From contig NZ_MAXF01000013.1 of assembly GCF_001704635.1 (NCBI RefSeq), forward strand, positions 64,501 through 128,500: DNA of 64,000 bases. Direction: 5' to 3'. A model generated the notes under the pieces. That model worked only from the letters and a program-made list of their open reading frames with translations. It made no database searches and had not been told where the DNA came from. Each line of letters begins with the position of its first letter. Position 1 is the first letter of the stretch. Below, one piece after another: positions 1 through 9,035 of this stretch. A program made the translations under genes and the position numbers. This DNA comes from Streptomyces sparsogenes (GTDB lineage: Bacteria > Actinomycetota > Actinomycetes > Streptomycetales > Streptomycetaceae).

Positions 1-2
1 TG

Positions 3-950
3 TGCGCGGGCGGCGCGGCCGCGGGTGCCGCCCTGACGGTGCGTGCCGTACGCGCCCTTGGCCCCTCACGTGCCGCGCACACCGCGCTGACCGCCGCCGC
101 CACCTGGGCCGTGCTCGGCGGCACCACGCTGGGCCGGGAGGCGCGGGCCGTCGGCGGCGCGCTGGCCGCCGGGGACCTGGACGCCGCCCGGCGGCGGCTG
201 CCGCACCTGTGCGGGCGCGACCCGCAGGCGCTCGACGAGCAACAGATCGCGCGCGCGGTCGTCGAATCGGTCGCCGAGAACACCTCGGACGCCGTCGTGG
301 GCGCGCTGGTGTGGGGCGCCGTGGCCGGGGTGCCGGGTCTGGTGGGCTTCCGGGCCGTCAACACCCTGGACGCGATGGTGGGTCACCGGTCCCCACGCTA
401 CCGGCGCTTCGGATGGGCCTCGGCCCGGCTCGACGACCTCGCCGGCTGGCCCGGCGCACGGCTCACCGCCGTGCTCGCCGCCCTGGCCGGGCCGGATCCG
501 CGCGGCGCCCGGCGCGCCTGGCGGCGGGACGGCCACCGCCACCCGAGCCCCAACGCGGGCCCGGTGGAGGCCTCGTTCGCGGGCGCGCTCGGCGTACGGC
601 TGGGCGGCACCCTGGCCTACGGCGGGCGCGTCGAGCACCGGCCGGTGCTCAACTCCGGCGGGCGGCCGGTGGAAGCGGCCGACATCGAGCGCGCGGTCCG
701 GCTGTCGCGGCGCGTCGGAGCGCTGGCGCTCGGCGTGTCCGTCGCGGCCCGGCTGGCCGTCGGCGCGCTGCGGCCCGCCCGTACGGGGCTCTTCCCGGCC
801 GCGCGGCCCGGCGTGCCCGTACGCGCCGCCCGCGCCCCACATGGCGCGCTCGCCCGCCGGGCACGGTCCTGGGGGGCTGCCGGGGCCGCGGGCGGCGCGT
901 ACGGCCAGGCGACAGCGCGGCCCTCGGCCGCGGGGAGGGATCGAGGATGA
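3..950 (+). CDS. cobD: Adenosylcobinamide-phosphate synthase CobD/CbiB (5' partial)
   Basis: An integral-membrane enzyme that joins aminopropanol (or its phosphate) to adenosylcobyric acid late in cobalamin synthesis. The frame is open to the window edge, so the N-terminus lies outside. Visible family signatures are the [14 protein letters not shown] segment, [29 protein letters not shown], and the [19 protein letters not shown] region. The TGA at 948-950 overlaps the cobQ ATG at 947, so the two are translationally coupled. Beyond the [13 protein letters not shown] segment the C-terminus is Arg/Ala/Gly-rich and low in complexity, more so than usual for the family. The GTG at 39 is an internal codon, not the start. 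Confidence 0.93.
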   Translation, partial: CAGGAAAGAALTVRAVRALGPSRAAHTALTAAATWAVLGGTTLGREARAVGGALAAGDLDAARRRLPHLCGRDPQALDEQQIARAVVESVAENTSDAVVGALVWGAVAGVPGLVGFRAVNTLDAMVGHRSPRYRRFGWASARLDDLAGWPGARLTAVLAALAGPDPRGARRAWRRDGHRHPSPNAGPVEASFAGALGVRLGGTLAYGGRVEHRPVLNSGGRPVEAADIERAVRLSRRVGALALGVSVAARLAVGALRPARTGLFPAARPGVPVRAARAPHGALARRARSWGAAGAAGGAYGQATARPSAAGRDRG

Positions 951-2521
951 GCGGGATGGATGGCACGGGCGGCGGGAGCGGGCCGGGCGGCGGGCTGCTC
1001 GTCGCGGGCACGACCTCGGACGCGGGCAAGAGCGTGGTCACGGCCGGGATCTGCCGGTGGCTCAGCCGTAAGGGCGTCAAGGTCGCGCCCTTCAAGGCGC
1101 AGAACATGTCGCTCAACTCCTTCGTCACCCGCGAGGGGGCGGAGATCGGCCGCGCCCAGGCGATGCAGGCCGCGGCCGCCCGCGTCGAGCCGAGCGCGCT
1201 GATGAACCCCGTGCTGCTCAAGCCGGGCAGCGACCGCAGCAGCCAGGTGGTGCTGCTGGGCAAGCCGGTGGGCGAGCTGAGCGCGCGTGGCTACCACGCG
1301 GGGCGCCAGGAGGCGCTGCTCGGAACCGTCACCGAGTGTCTGGCCGAACTGCGGCGCACCCATGACGCGGTGATCTGCGAGGGCGCCGGAAGCCCCGCGG
1401 AGATCAACCTGCGCCGCACCGACATCGTCAACCTGGGCCTGGCCCGGGCGGCCCGGCTGCCGGTCGTCGTGGTCGGGGACATCGACCGCGGCGGCGTCTT
1501 CGCGTCGTTCTTCGGCACGACCGCGCTGTTGTCGGAGGCCGACCAACGGCTCGTCGCGGGCTATCTGGTGAACAAGTTCCGCGGCGATGTGACCCTGCTC
1601 GAACCGGGCCTGGAGATGCTGCGCGGCCTGACCGGCCGCCCGACCCTCGGCGTGCTGCCGTACGCCCACGGCCTCGGCATCGACGAGGAGGACGGACTGC
1701 GGGTGTCGCTGCGCGGGGCGGTGCGCGAGAGCGTGGTCGCGCCGCCGCACGGCGCGGACATCCTGCGGGTGGCGGTCGCCGCCGTGCCGCTCATGTCGAA
1801 CTTCACGGACGTGGACGCGCTGGCCGCCGAGCCCGGCGTGGTCGTGCGGTTCGTGGACCGCCCGGAGGAGCTGGCCGACGCCGACCTGGTCGTGCTGCCC
1901 GGCACCCGTGGGACGGTACGGGCGCTGGAGTGGCTGCGGACGCGGGGGCTGGCCGAGGCGGTCGCGCGGCGGGCGGCGGAGGGCCGCCCGGTGCTGGGCA
2001 TCTGCGGGGGCTTCCAGATGCTCGGCGAGCGCATCGAGGACGAGGTCGAGTCGCGGGCCGGAACGGTCGAGGGGCTCGGCCTGCTGCCGGTGCGGGTCCG
2101 CTTCGCGGCGCACAAGACGCTGGCGCGGCCGGTCGGGGAGGCGCTCGGCGAGCGGGTGGAGGGCTACGAGATCCACCACGGGGTCGCCGAGCTGCTGGAC
2201 GGGGCGGACGAGCCGTTCCTGGACGGCTGCCGGGTCGGCTCGGTCTGGGGCACCCACTGGCACGGCTCGCTGGAGAGCGACGGCTTCCGCCGCGCCTTCC
2301 TGCGCCGGGTCGCGGCCGCGGCGGGCCGGGCGTTCGTCCCCGCCCCCGACACCAGCTTCGGTGAGCTGCGTGAGGAGCAGCTCGACCGGCTGGGCGACCT
2401 GATCGAGGAGCACGCGGACACGGACGCGCTGCTGCGGCTGATCGAGAACGGCGTTCCGGAAGGGCTGCCCTTCGTACCACCGGGGGCGCCCCGGATCCCG
2501 CGGCCGCAGGGGGCGCGATGA
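947..2521 (+). CDS. cobQ: Cobyric acid synthase CobQ/CbiP
   Basis: Glutamine-dependent amidase that converts adenosylcobyrinic acid a,c-diamide to cobyric acid by amidating four side chains, using ATP. The 524-residue length is normal. A nucleotide-binding motif GTTSDAGKS lies at residues 21-29, followed by KAQNMSLNS. The C-terminal class I glutaminase-like domain has its nucleophile Cys at about residue 353 in [16 protein letters not shown] and [10 protein letters not shown] are also present. The Gly-rich N-terminal 16 residues are an extension. The start overlaps the cobD stop (ATGA), and the TGA at 2519-2521 overlaps an ATG at 2518. Confidence 0.97.
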   Translation: MSGMDGTGGGSGPGGGLLVAGTTSDAGKSVVTAGICRWLSRKGVKVAPFKAQNMSLNSFVTREGAEIGRAQAMQAAAARVEPSALMNPVLLKPGSDRSSQVVLLGKPVGELSARGYHAGRQEALLGTVTECLAELRRTHDAVICEGAGSPAEINLRRTDIVNLGLARAARLPVVVVGDIDRGGVFASFFGTTALLSEADQRLVAGYLVNKFRGDVTLLEPGLEMLRGLTGRPTLGVLPYAHGLGIDEEDGLRVSLRGAVRESVVAPPHGADILRVAVAAVPLMSNFTDVDALAAEPGVVVRFVDRPEELADADLVVLPGTRGTVRALEWLRTRGLAEAVARRAAEGRPVLGICGGFQMLGERIEDEVESRAGTVEGLGLLPVRVRFAAHKTLARPVGEALGERVEGYEIHHGVAELLDGADEPFLDGCRVGSVWGTHWHGSLESDGFRRAFLRRVAAAAGRAFVPAPDTSFGELREEQLDRLGDLIEEHADTDALLRLIENGVPEGLPFVPPGAPRIPRPQGAR

Positions 2522-2955
2522 GCCCCGCCGAAGGCGCCCGGCGCACGCGCGGGGGCTCCATGAGGCCCGCCGGAGGCGCCATGCGGCCCGCCGGAGGCGC
2601 GCACCCGCGCGGGGGCGCTGCCCGCCCGGCCGGAAGCGCCGCGCACGCCCCGACAGCCGCCGCCCCGTCCGCCCGGCACACCATGAGGCCCGCGACACCC
2701 GTCACGTTCACGCGCCGCGACGCCACCCGGCCCGCCGGGGGCGCCGCGCACCCCGTCACAGCCACCGACCGGCCTGCGCGAGGCGCGAGCCACGCCGAAG
2801 GCGCCGGGCGCCCGCGCGGGGGCGCCTCCCGGCCCGCACCGTCCGCCCGGCGCGGCGGGGACGACCGGCGCGGCGGGGGCGGGGGCCCGGTGCTCCCGCC
2901 GTCGCTCCGTCCGGCACCCCACCGCGTCCACCCCGCAGGAGGTAACCCCGCATGA
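2518..2955 (+). CDS. Low-complexity Ala/Gly/Arg/Pro spacer ORF (doubtful gene)
   Basis: A 145-codon frame fills the gap between cobQ and the chelatase gene, with ATGA overlaps at both ends. I recognise no domain. The product is highly basic and made of repeated RPAGGA-like blocks encoded by about seven copies of a 16-bp GC motif (see the repeat entry). It could be a real linker peptide keeping translation coupled along the operon. It could equally be a chance frame in a repeat-filled intergenic region, since long frames are common in DNA this GC-rich. Codon position bias is less convincing than in its neighbours. Treat as uncertain. Confidence 0.3.
   Translation: MSPAEGARRTRGGSMRPAGGAMRPAGGAHPRGGAARPAGSAAHAPTAAAPSARHTMRPATPVTFTRRDATRPAGGAAHPVTATDRPARGASHAEGAGRPRGGASRPAPSARRGGDDRRGGGGGPVLPPSLRPAPHRVHPAGGNPA
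2524..2840. repeat. Dispersed GCCCGCCGGAGGCGCC-type repeat array
   Basis: Near-identical copies of a 16-bp GC-rich motif (GCCCGCCGGAGGCGCC and variants with GAAGGCGCC) occur around 2524, 2565, 2586, 2624, 2730, 2771 and 2791. Between them are arms such as CACGCGCGGGGGC and CCGCGCGGGGGCGC. Several copies end in the palindrome GGCGCC and can fold with neighbours. The array occupies the cobQ-chelatase gap and accounts for the odd protein read from it. Confidence 0.75.
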
Positions 2956-5120
2956 CCGCCCCCTACCCGTTCACCGCGCTCGTCGGGATGGCCGACCTGC
3001 GGCTGGCGCTGTTGCTCAACGCCGTGTCACCGGCCGTGGGCGGGGTGCTGGTGCGCGGTGAGAAGGGCACCGCGAAGTCGACGGCGGTACGGGCGCTCGC
3101 CGCGCTGCTGCCGGGCATCGACGTCGTCGCGGGCTGCCGGTTCTCCTGCGACCCGGCCGCGCCCGACCCCGGCTGCCCGGACGGCCCGCACGAGCCGGGC
3201 GCCGGCGCCGTACGGCCCGCGCGGATGGTCGAACTGCCGGTCGGCGCCTCCGAGGACCGGCTGGTAGGCGCGCTGGACATCGAGCGGGCGCTGGCGGACG
3301 GGGTGAAGGCGTTCGAGCCGGGGCTGCTGGCCGACGCGCACCGCGGCGTGCTGTACGTCGACGAGGTCAATCTGCTGCACGACCACCTGATCGACCTGCT
3401 GCTGGACGCGGCCGCCATGGGCGCCTCCTATGTGGAGCGCGAGGGGGTGTCCGTACGGCACGCGGCGCGCTTCCTGCTGGTGGGCACCATGAACCCCGAA
3501 GAGGGCGAGCTGCGGCCCCAGTTGCTGGACCGCTTCGGCCTGACCGTGGAGGTCGCGGCGTCGCGGGACACCGACGAGCGGGTCGAGGTGGTGCGGCGGC
3601 GCCTGGCGTACGACGAGGACCCGGCCGGGTTCGCCGTGCGGTGGGCGGACGAGGAGGGCGCGCTGCGGGAGCGCGTCGCGGCGGCGCGCGCCCTGCTGCC
3701 GCGGGTGCGCTTGGGCGATGGCGCGCTGCGGCAGATCGCGGCGGTGTGCGCGGCGTTCGAGGTGGACGGGATGCGCGCGGACATCGTGACGGCGCGCACC
3801 TCGACGGCGCTCGCGGCGTGGGCGGGGCGTACGGAGGTGACCACGGAGGACGTGCGGCAGGCCGCTCTGCTGTCGCTGCCCCATCGGCGCCGGCGGGCTC
3901 CGTTCGACGCGCCGGGCCTCGACGAGGACAAGCTCGACGAGGTGCTGCGCGACGCCGGCGGCGGGGACGACGACCCGGATCCGGGCCCGGGCCCGGAGGG
4001 GCGGGACGGACAGGACGGGCAGGAGGGCCCGGACGGGCCGGGCGGGCCCGACGGACCGGGGGGCGGGCGGCCGCCGCAGGGCGCTCCCGGCGCGCCGGAG
4101 CAGGCGCCGCCGGCCGGTCCCGACGCACCGGGCCAGCGCGTCCCGGAGCAACGCCCGGACTCCGACGCCTCCCCCGGCACCGACGCGCCCCACGGCCCCG
4201 GCGACCCGCGCGAGGCCGCTCCCGCCGACGGGGGCGCGGCGGGCGGGGCCGGAGGCGAGCGCGGCGCGGTGGGCGCGGCCGAGCCGTTCCGGGCCCGGCG
4301 GCTCGATGTGCCGGGGCTCGGCGAGGGCGCGGCGGGGCGGCGGTCGCGCGCCCGCACGGCCCACGGCCGTACCACCGGCGCCCGCCGCCCCCAAGGGGCC
4401 CTCACCAAGCTGCACCTGGCAGCGACCGTACGGGCGGCCGCCCCGCACCAGCGCGACCGCGGCCGCCGGGGCCCCGGGCTCGTGGTGCGCCGTGACGACC
4501 TGCGCGAGGCGGTGCGCGAGGGCCGTGAGGGCAATCTCGTGCTGTTCGTGGTGGACGCGTCGGGGTCGATGGCCGCGCGCAAGCGCATGAGCGCCGTCAA
4601 GGGCGCCGTGCTGTCGCTGCTGCTGGACGCCTACCAGCGGCGGGACAAGGTCGGTCTGATCACCTTCCGGGGGTCGGAGGCCGCCGTGGCGCTGCCGCCC
4701 ACCTCGTCGGTGGACGCGGGCGCCGCCCGGCTGGAGAGGCTGCCCACCGGCGGGCGCACCCCGCTGGCCGCCGGGCTGCTGAAGGCTCGTGAGGTGCTGC
4801 GGATCGAGCGGCTCCGGGACCCGTCGCGCCGTCCGCTGCTGGTCGTGGTGACGGACGGGCGGGCCACGGGCGGAGTGGACCCGGTGGGCCGGGCGGGGCG
4901 CGCGGCCCGGCTGCTGGCGGACGACAAGGTCGCCTCGGTGGTGGTGGACTGCGAGTCGGGGCCCGTCCGGCTCGGCCTGGCGGGCGCGCTGGCCCAGGAC
5001 TTGCGGGGCACCCCGGTGACCCTCGACGAACTGCGCGCGGACAGCGTGACCGCGCTGGTGCGCGACGCGCGCGCGACAAACACCCCACGGATCGTACGGA
5101 AGACACGGAGGGCCGCCTGA
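2952..5120 (+). CDS. Fused AAA+/VWA metal-chelatase subunit (BchI/BchD-like, putative cobaltochelatase component)
   Basis: 722-residue protein. Residues 1 to about 335 form a BchI-like AAA+ ATPase: Walker A GEKGTAKS at 36-43, Walker B GVLYVDEVNLL near 131-141, and the arginine-finger-type region RPQLLDRFGL. Residues about 340-450 are a Gly/Pro/Asp-rich linker. The C-terminal third is a VWA domain with the MIDAS motif DASGSM near 535-540. This matches the ChlI-ChlD fusion often found in actinobacterial cobalamin clusters, presumed to power cobalt insertion with CobN. No CobN is in the window. The start is chosen by the AGGAGG 7 nt upstream. The stop overlaps the cobO ATG (TGATG). Confidence 0.9.
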   Translation: MTAPYPFTALVGMADLRLALLLNAVSPAVGGVLVRGEKGTAKSTAVRALAALLPGIDVVAGCRFSCDPAAPDPGCPDGPHEPGAGAVRPARMVELPVGASEDRLVGALDIERALADGVKAFEPGLLADAHRGVLYVDEVNLLHDHLIDLLLDAAAMGASYVEREGVSVRHAARFLLVGTMNPEEGELRPQLLDRFGLTVEVAASRDTDERVEVVRRRLAYDEDPAGFAVRWADEEGALRERVAAARALLPRVRLGDGALRQIAAVCAAFEVDGMRADIVTARTSTALAAWAGRTEVTTEDVRQAALLSLPHRRRRAPFDAPGLDEDKLDEVLRDAGGGDDDPDPGPGPEGRDGQDGQEGPDGPGGPDGPGGGRPPQGAPGAPEQAPPAGPDAPGQRVPEQRPDSDASPGTDAPHGPGDPREAAPADGGAAGGAGGERGAVGAAEPFRARRLDVPGLGEGAAGRRSRARTAHGRTTGARRPQGALTKLHLAATVRAAAPHQRDRGRRGPGLVVRRDDLREAVREGREGNLVLFVVDASGSMAARKRMSAVKGAVLSLLLDAYQRRDKVGLITFRGSEAAVALPPTSSVDAGAARLERLPTGGRTPLAAGLLKAREVLRIERLRDPSRRPLLVVVTDGRATGGVDPVGRAGRAARLLADDKVASVVVDCESGPVRLGLAGALAQDLRGTPVTLDELRADSVTALVRDARATNTPRIVRKTRRAA

Positions 5121-5725
5121 TGCCGCAAGGACAACCGACCGTCGTACCCGACGACGGGCTGACCACCCGGCAGCGCCGCAACCGGCCGCTGGTGCTCGTG
5201 CACACGGGCGTCGGCAAGGGCAAGTCGACCGCCGCGTTCGGGCTGGCGCTGCGGGCGTGGAACCAGAACTGGCCGGTCGGTGTATTCCAGTTTGTGAAGT
5301 CCGCGAAATGGCGGGTCGGCGAGGAGCGGGCGCTGCGCGTCCTCGGCGACTCGGGGGAAGGGGGGACCGTCGCATGGCACAAGATGGGCGAGGGCTGGTC
5401 GTGGCTCCAGCGCTCCCGGCAGGACGCCATCTCCAGCGAGGAGGCGGCGCGCGAGGGCTGGGAGCAGGTCAAGCGCGATCTCGCGGCGGAGACATACCGG
5501 CTGTATGTGCTGGACGAGTTCGCGTATCCGCTGCACTGGGGCTGGGTGGACACCGAGGAGGTGGTGTCGGTGCTGCGCGACCGGCCCGGGAGCCAGCACG
5601 TGGTCATCACGGGGCGTAACGCGCCGCAGGGCTTGCTGGACTTCGCGGACCTGGTCACCGACATGTCCAAGGTCAAGCACCCGATGGACGCCGGTCAGAA
5701 GGGGCAGCGGGGCATCGAGTGGTGA
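5120..5725 (+). CDS. cobO: Cob(I)yrinic acid a,c-diamide adenosyltransferase CobO (BtuR family)
   Basis: Transfers the 5'-deoxyadenosyl group from ATP to the Co(I) corrin. Length (201 residues) and order fit CobO: a P-loop GVGKGKSTAAFGLALRA near residues 31-47, the GVFQFVKSAKWRVGEERAL stretch, HKMGEGWSWLQR, the YVLDEFAYPLHWGW segment, and the ITGRNAPQGLLDFADLVTDM signature near the end. It overlaps the chelatase stop by one base and is followed after 7 nt by cobB, so it sits mid-operon. Confidence 0.96.
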   Translation: MPQGQPTVVPDDGLTTRQRRNRPLVLVHTGVGKGKSTAAFGLALRAWNQNWPVGVFQFVKSAKWRVGEERALRVLGDSGEGGTVAWHKMGEGWSWLQRSRQDAISSEEAAREGWEQVKRDLAAETYRLYVLDEFAYPLHWGWVDTEEVVSVLRDRPGSQHVVITGRNAPQGLLDFADLVTDMSKVKHPMDAGQKGQRGIEW

Positions 5726-5732
5726 GTCAGCA

Positions 5733-7196
5733 GTGGTGAGCGTGGCGCGCCTGGTCATCGCCGCGCCCGCGTCCGGCAGCGGCAAGACCACGGTCGCCAC
5801 GGGCCTGATGGCCGCCTTCGCGGAGCGCGGTCTCGACGTGTCGCCGCACAAGGTCGGCCCCGACTACATCGACCCGGGCTATCACGCGCTGGCCGTGTCC
5901 TCGTCCCCGGCCCGCTCCGGGCGGGCGCCGCGCCCGGGCCGGAATCTGGACGCCTTTCTGTGCGGGCCGGAGCGGGTCGCCCCGCTGTTCCTGCACGGTG
6001 CGGCCGGCTCCGACCTGGCGGTGGTCGAGGGCGTGATGGGGCTGTACGACGGGGCGGCCGGGCAGGGCGAGCTGGCGTCCACGGCGCATGTGGCGAAGCT
6101 GCTGCGCGCGCCGGTGGTGCTGGTCGTGGACGCCTCCTCGCAGTCCCGCTCGGTGGCGGCTCTGGTCCACGGCTTCGCGTCCTGGGACCCGGAGGTGCGG
6201 GTGGCCGGGGTGATCCTCAACAAGGTCGGCTCGGACCGGCATGAAGAGCTGCTCCGCGAGGCGCTGGACGGGTCGGGGGTGCCGGTGTTCGGGGCGCTGC
6301 GCCGGGTGCGCGCAGTGCGCGCGCCGAGCCGCCACCTCGGCCTGGTGCCGGTGGCCGAGCGGCGGGCGGAGGCGGTCGGGTCCGTGGCCGCGCTGGCCGA
6401 GCGGGTGCGCGCGGGCTGTGACCTGGAGGGCCTGCTCGCCCTGGCGCGCAGCGCGCCGCCGCTGCCGGACCAGCCCTGGGACCCGGAGCGGGAGACCGCG
6501 TCCGCGCGCGGTGGGGCCGGGCCGGCGCCGGGCGGCGCGCGGCCGGCCGTGGCGCCAGGTGGAGCGCGGCCGGTCGTGGCGCTGGCCGGCGGGGCGGCCT
6601 TCACCTTCTCGTACGCGGAGCAGGCCGAGTTGCTCACCGCCGCGGGGGCCGAGGTAGTGCCCTTCGACCCGCTGCGGGAGGAGCGTCTGCCGCCCGGCAC
6701 CGCCGGGCTGGTGATCGGCGGCGGCTTCCCGGAGGTCTACGCGCCGGAGCTGTCGGCGAACGGCCCGCTGCGCGCGGAGGTGGCCGGCCTCGCGGCGGCC
6801 GGCGCGCCGATCGCCGCCGAGTGCGCGGGGCTGCTGTATCTGGCGCGCTCGCTGGACGGCGAGCCGATGTGCGGGGTGCTGCCCGCCGAGGCGCGGATGT
6901 CGGAGCGGCTGACGCTGGGCTACCGGGAGGCGGTGGCGGTCGGCGACAGCCCGCTCGCCGCCGCGGGCACCCGGGTGCGCGGGCATGAGTTCCACCGCAC
7001 CGTCGTGGAGCCGGGCGCGGGCCCGGAGCCCGCGTGGGGGCTGGTACGGCCCGAGCGCCGCGCGGAGGGGTTCGTGCGGGGCGGGGTGCATGCCTCGTAT
7101 CTGCATGTCCACTGGGCGGCGATGCCGGAGGCGGCGGTCCGGTTCATCGGGGCCTGCGCCCCTCCGCGGAGCGGTTCAGGGGGCGGCGGGCGGTGA
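5733..7196 (+). CDS. cobB: Cobyrinic acid a,c-diamide synthase CobB/CbiA
   Basis: ATP- and glutamine-dependent amidase acting on the a and c side chains of (hydrogeno)byrinic/cobyrinic acid. The P-loop APASGSGKTTVATGL is near the N-terminus, with KVGPDYIDPGYH and VEGVMGLYDG following. The C-terminal glutaminase-like domain carries IGGGFPEVYAPELSAN and the nucleophile Cys in AAECAGLLYL. HEFHRT and HASYLHVHW close the protein. Two adjacent GTG codons (5733, 5736) are possible starts; I took the first. The GTGA at 7193-7196 couples it to the next gene. Confidence 0.95.
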   Translation: MVSVARLVIAAPASGSGKTTVATGLMAAFAERGLDVSPHKVGPDYIDPGYHALAVSSSPARSGRAPRPGRNLDAFLCGPERVAPLFLHGAAGSDLAVVEGVMGLYDGAAGQGELASTAHVAKLLRAPVVLVVDASSQSRSVAALVHGFASWDPEVRVAGVILNKVGSDRHEELLREALDGSGVPVFGALRRVRAVRAPSRHLGLVPVAERRAEAVGSVAALAERVRAGCDLEGLLALARSAPPLPDQPWDPERETASARGGAGPAPGGARPAVAPGGARPVVALAGGAAFTFSYAEQAELLTAAGAEVVPFDPLREERLPPGTAGLVIGGGFPEVYAPELSANGPLRAEVAGLAAAGAPIAAECAGLLYLARSLDGEPMCGVLPAEARMSERLTLGYREAVAVGDSPLAAAGTRVRGHEFHRTVVEPGAGPEPAWGLVRPERRAEGFVRGGVHASYLHVHWAAMPEAAVRFIGACAPPRSGSGGGGR

Positions 7197-8011
7197 AGAC
7201 GCCGGGAGAGCTTCCGGCGCGTCCCGAGCTGTCGGCGCGGTGGGCGCCCGTGTCATCGGCGCGGGCATCAATGGCGGCGGTGCGCTGCGCGACGGGCCCG
7301 TCGGCGGCGGTGCGGACGGTGCCGGTGCCGACGGCGGCGGTGTCCACTGTGTCAGTGTCGACGGTGACGGGTGCGCCGGTGCCGATGGTGCCGGTGCCCT
7401 CGGCGCCAGCGCGCTCGGCGCCGGTGTCGTCGAGGGCGGTGCCACCCGGAGCGGCGCCGCAGGTGGCCGGTGCGCCGGTGCCGGTGCCGACGGCGGCAGT
7501 GTCGGGGGTGCCGGTGTCGGCGGCGGGTACCACGGTGCCGCCAGCGCCGATGCCTGCCGCGGACATACCGTCCGCGGCGCCTCCGGGGCTCGTCGTCGGC
7601 GTCGGGGCCAGGCACGGGGTGGACATGGAGGAGGTCGCCGGGCTCATCGGGCGGACGCTGGCCGCCGCGGGGCTTTCGGCGGGCGGGGTCGTGGAGTTGG
7701 CCACGGTCGAGGCGAAGGCCGCCGAGCCGGGGCTGGTGGCGGCGGCGGCCCGGTTCGGTGTGCCGCTGCGGGGCTACGGGGCGGCGGTGCTGGCCCGCGT
7801 CGCGGTGCCGGGCCCGTCCGGCGGCGCCGCGCTGGCCGCCGTGGGGACGCCCAGTGTCGCCGAGGCGGCCGCCCTGCTGGCCGCCGGGCCGGGGGGCGAA
7901 CTGCTCGTGGGCAAACGGAAGTCGGCGCCGCCCGGCCGTCCCGCGCGGGCCACCTGTGCCGTCGCGCGCCGCCCGGCACCCGCCAAAGGCGGGCAGGTCG
8001 GGCAGGGATGA
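7193..8011 (+). CDS. cobE: CobE/CbiG C-terminal-domain protein with V/P/A-rich repeat N-terminus
   Basis: The last ~130 residues match the CbiG_C/CobE domain: VVGVGARHGVDMEEV, ATVEAKAAEPGLVAAAARFGVPLRGY, GTPSVAEAAALLAAG, and LLVGKRKS leading into ATCAVARR. The domain takes part in cobalamin ring modification. Unusually, about 120 residues precede it, dominated by Val-Pro, Pro-Thr-Ala and Val-Ser steps encoded by degenerate GTGCCGGTGCCG repeats (roughly 7310-7570). The GTG at 7193 overlaps the cobB stop. An internal start near 7560 would give a domain-only protein, so the true start is unsettled. Confidence 0.82.
   Translation: MKTPGELPARPELSARWAPVSSARASMAAVRCATGPSAAVRTVPVPTAAVSTVSVSTVTGAPVPMVPVPSAPARSAPVSSRAVPPGAAPQVAGAPVPVPTAAVSGVPVSAAGTTVPPAPMPAADIPSAAPPGLVVGVGARHGVDMEEVAGLIGRTLAAAGLSAGGVVELATVEAKAAEPGLVAAAARFGVPLRGYGAAVLARVAVPGPSGGAALAAVGTPSVAEAAALLAAGPGGELLVGKRKSAPPGRPARATCAVARRPAPAKGGQVGQG
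7310..7570 (+). repeat. Degenerate GTGCCGGTGCCG-type coding repeats
   Basis: This block of degenerate 6- and 9-mers (GTGCCG, GTGTCG, ACGGCGGCG) lies inside the cobE-like gene. The longer string beginning TGCCGGTGCCGACGGCGGC occurs near both 7320 and 7481. It encodes alternating Val-Pro/Val-Ser residues and probably arose by slippage. Confidence 0.6.
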
Positions 8012-8111
8012 CCTGCCTGCACGCCGCCCGACCGCCCTCAGTAACGTCTCGGGGCGGGACCCGACCCCGCATCGCACCGTGCACCCGCACCACCAGCACC
8101 AAGGAGACTTT

Positions 8112-9035
8112 GTGACGACCCCGCCCGCGCTGCTCATCGCAGGCATCGGCACCCGAGACGAAAAGCGCGCCGACGCCTTCCGCGACTTCGTACGGGAGTT
8201 GGGCGCCCGCAACCCCGGCCTGCCCGTCGCGGGCGGCTTCACCGACGAGAGCCCTCTTCCGCTGGCCGACGCGGTGGCCCGACTCGCCGACGAGGGCGTG
8301 ACCCGCTTCGCCGTCGTACCGCTGACGCTGATCCCTTCCGAGCGCGCGGAGCGGGACCTCACCGCCGCGCTGGACCGGGAGCTGGAGCTGCGCCCCGGGG
8401 CGTCGTTCCTCCGCGCCCGCCCGCTGGGCCCGCACCCGCGGCTGCTGACCGTGCTGGAGCGCCGCCTGGACGAGGCCCTGGGCGGCCGCCCGCGCTCCCC
8501 CTACGACCGGGCCGAGACCACCGTCCTGCTGGTGGGCCCGGGCTCGACCGGCCCGGACGCCAACGCGGAGGTGCACCGGGCCGCCCGGCTGCTGTGGGAG
8601 GGCCGCGGCTTCGCCGGGGTGGAGACGGCCTTCGTCTCGCTGGCCGCGCCCGACGTGGCCTCCGGTCTTGACCGCTGCGCGCTGCTGGGGGCGCGGCGGA
8701 TCGTGGTGCTGCCGTACTTCCTCTTCGCGGGGGCGGCGCTGGACCGGGCGCTGCAGCAGGCGGAGGGGTGGGCGCTGGCCCGCCCGGAGGTCGAGGTGCT
8801 GACCGCCGAGGTGCCGGGTCCGGCGGAGGAGTTGCTGGAGCTGGTCCTGGAGCGCTACCGGGAGGCGGCCGGGGGCGGGGCCGACAACGGTAAGGCTGAC
8901 ACCGGTGAGGCCGACAACGGTAAGGCTGACACCGGTAAGACCGGCAGCGGTGAGGCCGGCAGCGGGGCGGGCGATCCGGTCGCCGTCTCCCCGGTGGTGT
9001 CCGGACACCCCGGCTCGCCCGCGCATGTCGGCTGA
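8112..9035 (+). CDS. cbiX: CbiX/sirohydrochlorin chelatase family protein
   Basis: 307-residue class II chelatase-fold protein with two CbiX half-domains. The first begins LLIAGIGTRDEKRADAFRDF and contains PLTLIPSERAERDL. The second contains VLLVGPGSTGPDANAEVHRAARLLWE and VVLPYFLFAGAALDRAL. The family inserts cobalt or iron into sirohydrochlorin; here it probably takes cobalt, given the cobalamin context. AAGGAG lies 6 nt before the GTG at 8112. The last ~50 residues are not part of the domain: they include five-residue tandem units (ADNGK/ADTGE/TGSGE) from an exact 15-bp DNA repeat. The gap before it (8012-8111) shows no riboswitch that I can recognise. Confidence 0.88.
   Translation: MTTPPALLIAGIGTRDEKRADAFRDFVRELGARNPGLPVAGGFTDESPLPLADAVARLADEGVTRFAVVPLTLIPSERAERDLTAALDRELELRPGASFLRARPLGPHPRLLTVLERRLDEALGGRPRSPYDRAETTVLLVGPGSTGPDANAEVHRAARLLWEGRGFAGVETAFVSLAAPDVASGLDRCALLGARRIVVLPYFLFAGAALDRALQQAEGWALARPEVEVLTAEVPGPAEELLELVLERYREAAGGGADNGKADTGEADNGKADTGKTGSGEAGSGAGDPVAVSPVVSGHPGSPAHVG
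8880..8969 (+). repeat. 15-bp tandem repeat, six units, in the cbiX 3' end
   Basis: Six consecutive 15-bp units (GCCGACAACGGTAAG, GCTGACACCGGTGAG and close variants) start at 8880. Units 1 and 3 are identical; units 2 and 4 differ by one base. They are in frame and encode an ADNGK/ADTGE tail near residues 257-286. Confidence 0.9.

Noticed and set aside
617..2698. Long minus-strand frame of 693 codons across cobQ
   Set aside because: Antisense shadow of cobQ caused by high GC3; the translation is Arg/Ala/Pro/Gln-rich with no domain, whereas the plus strand has full CobQ motifs.
8012..8111. Cobalamin riboswitch before cbiX
   Set aside because: No B12-box-like conserved core was seen; the gap is only 100 nt and carries just a ribosome site. 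A riboswitch, if any, would lie upstream of the window.
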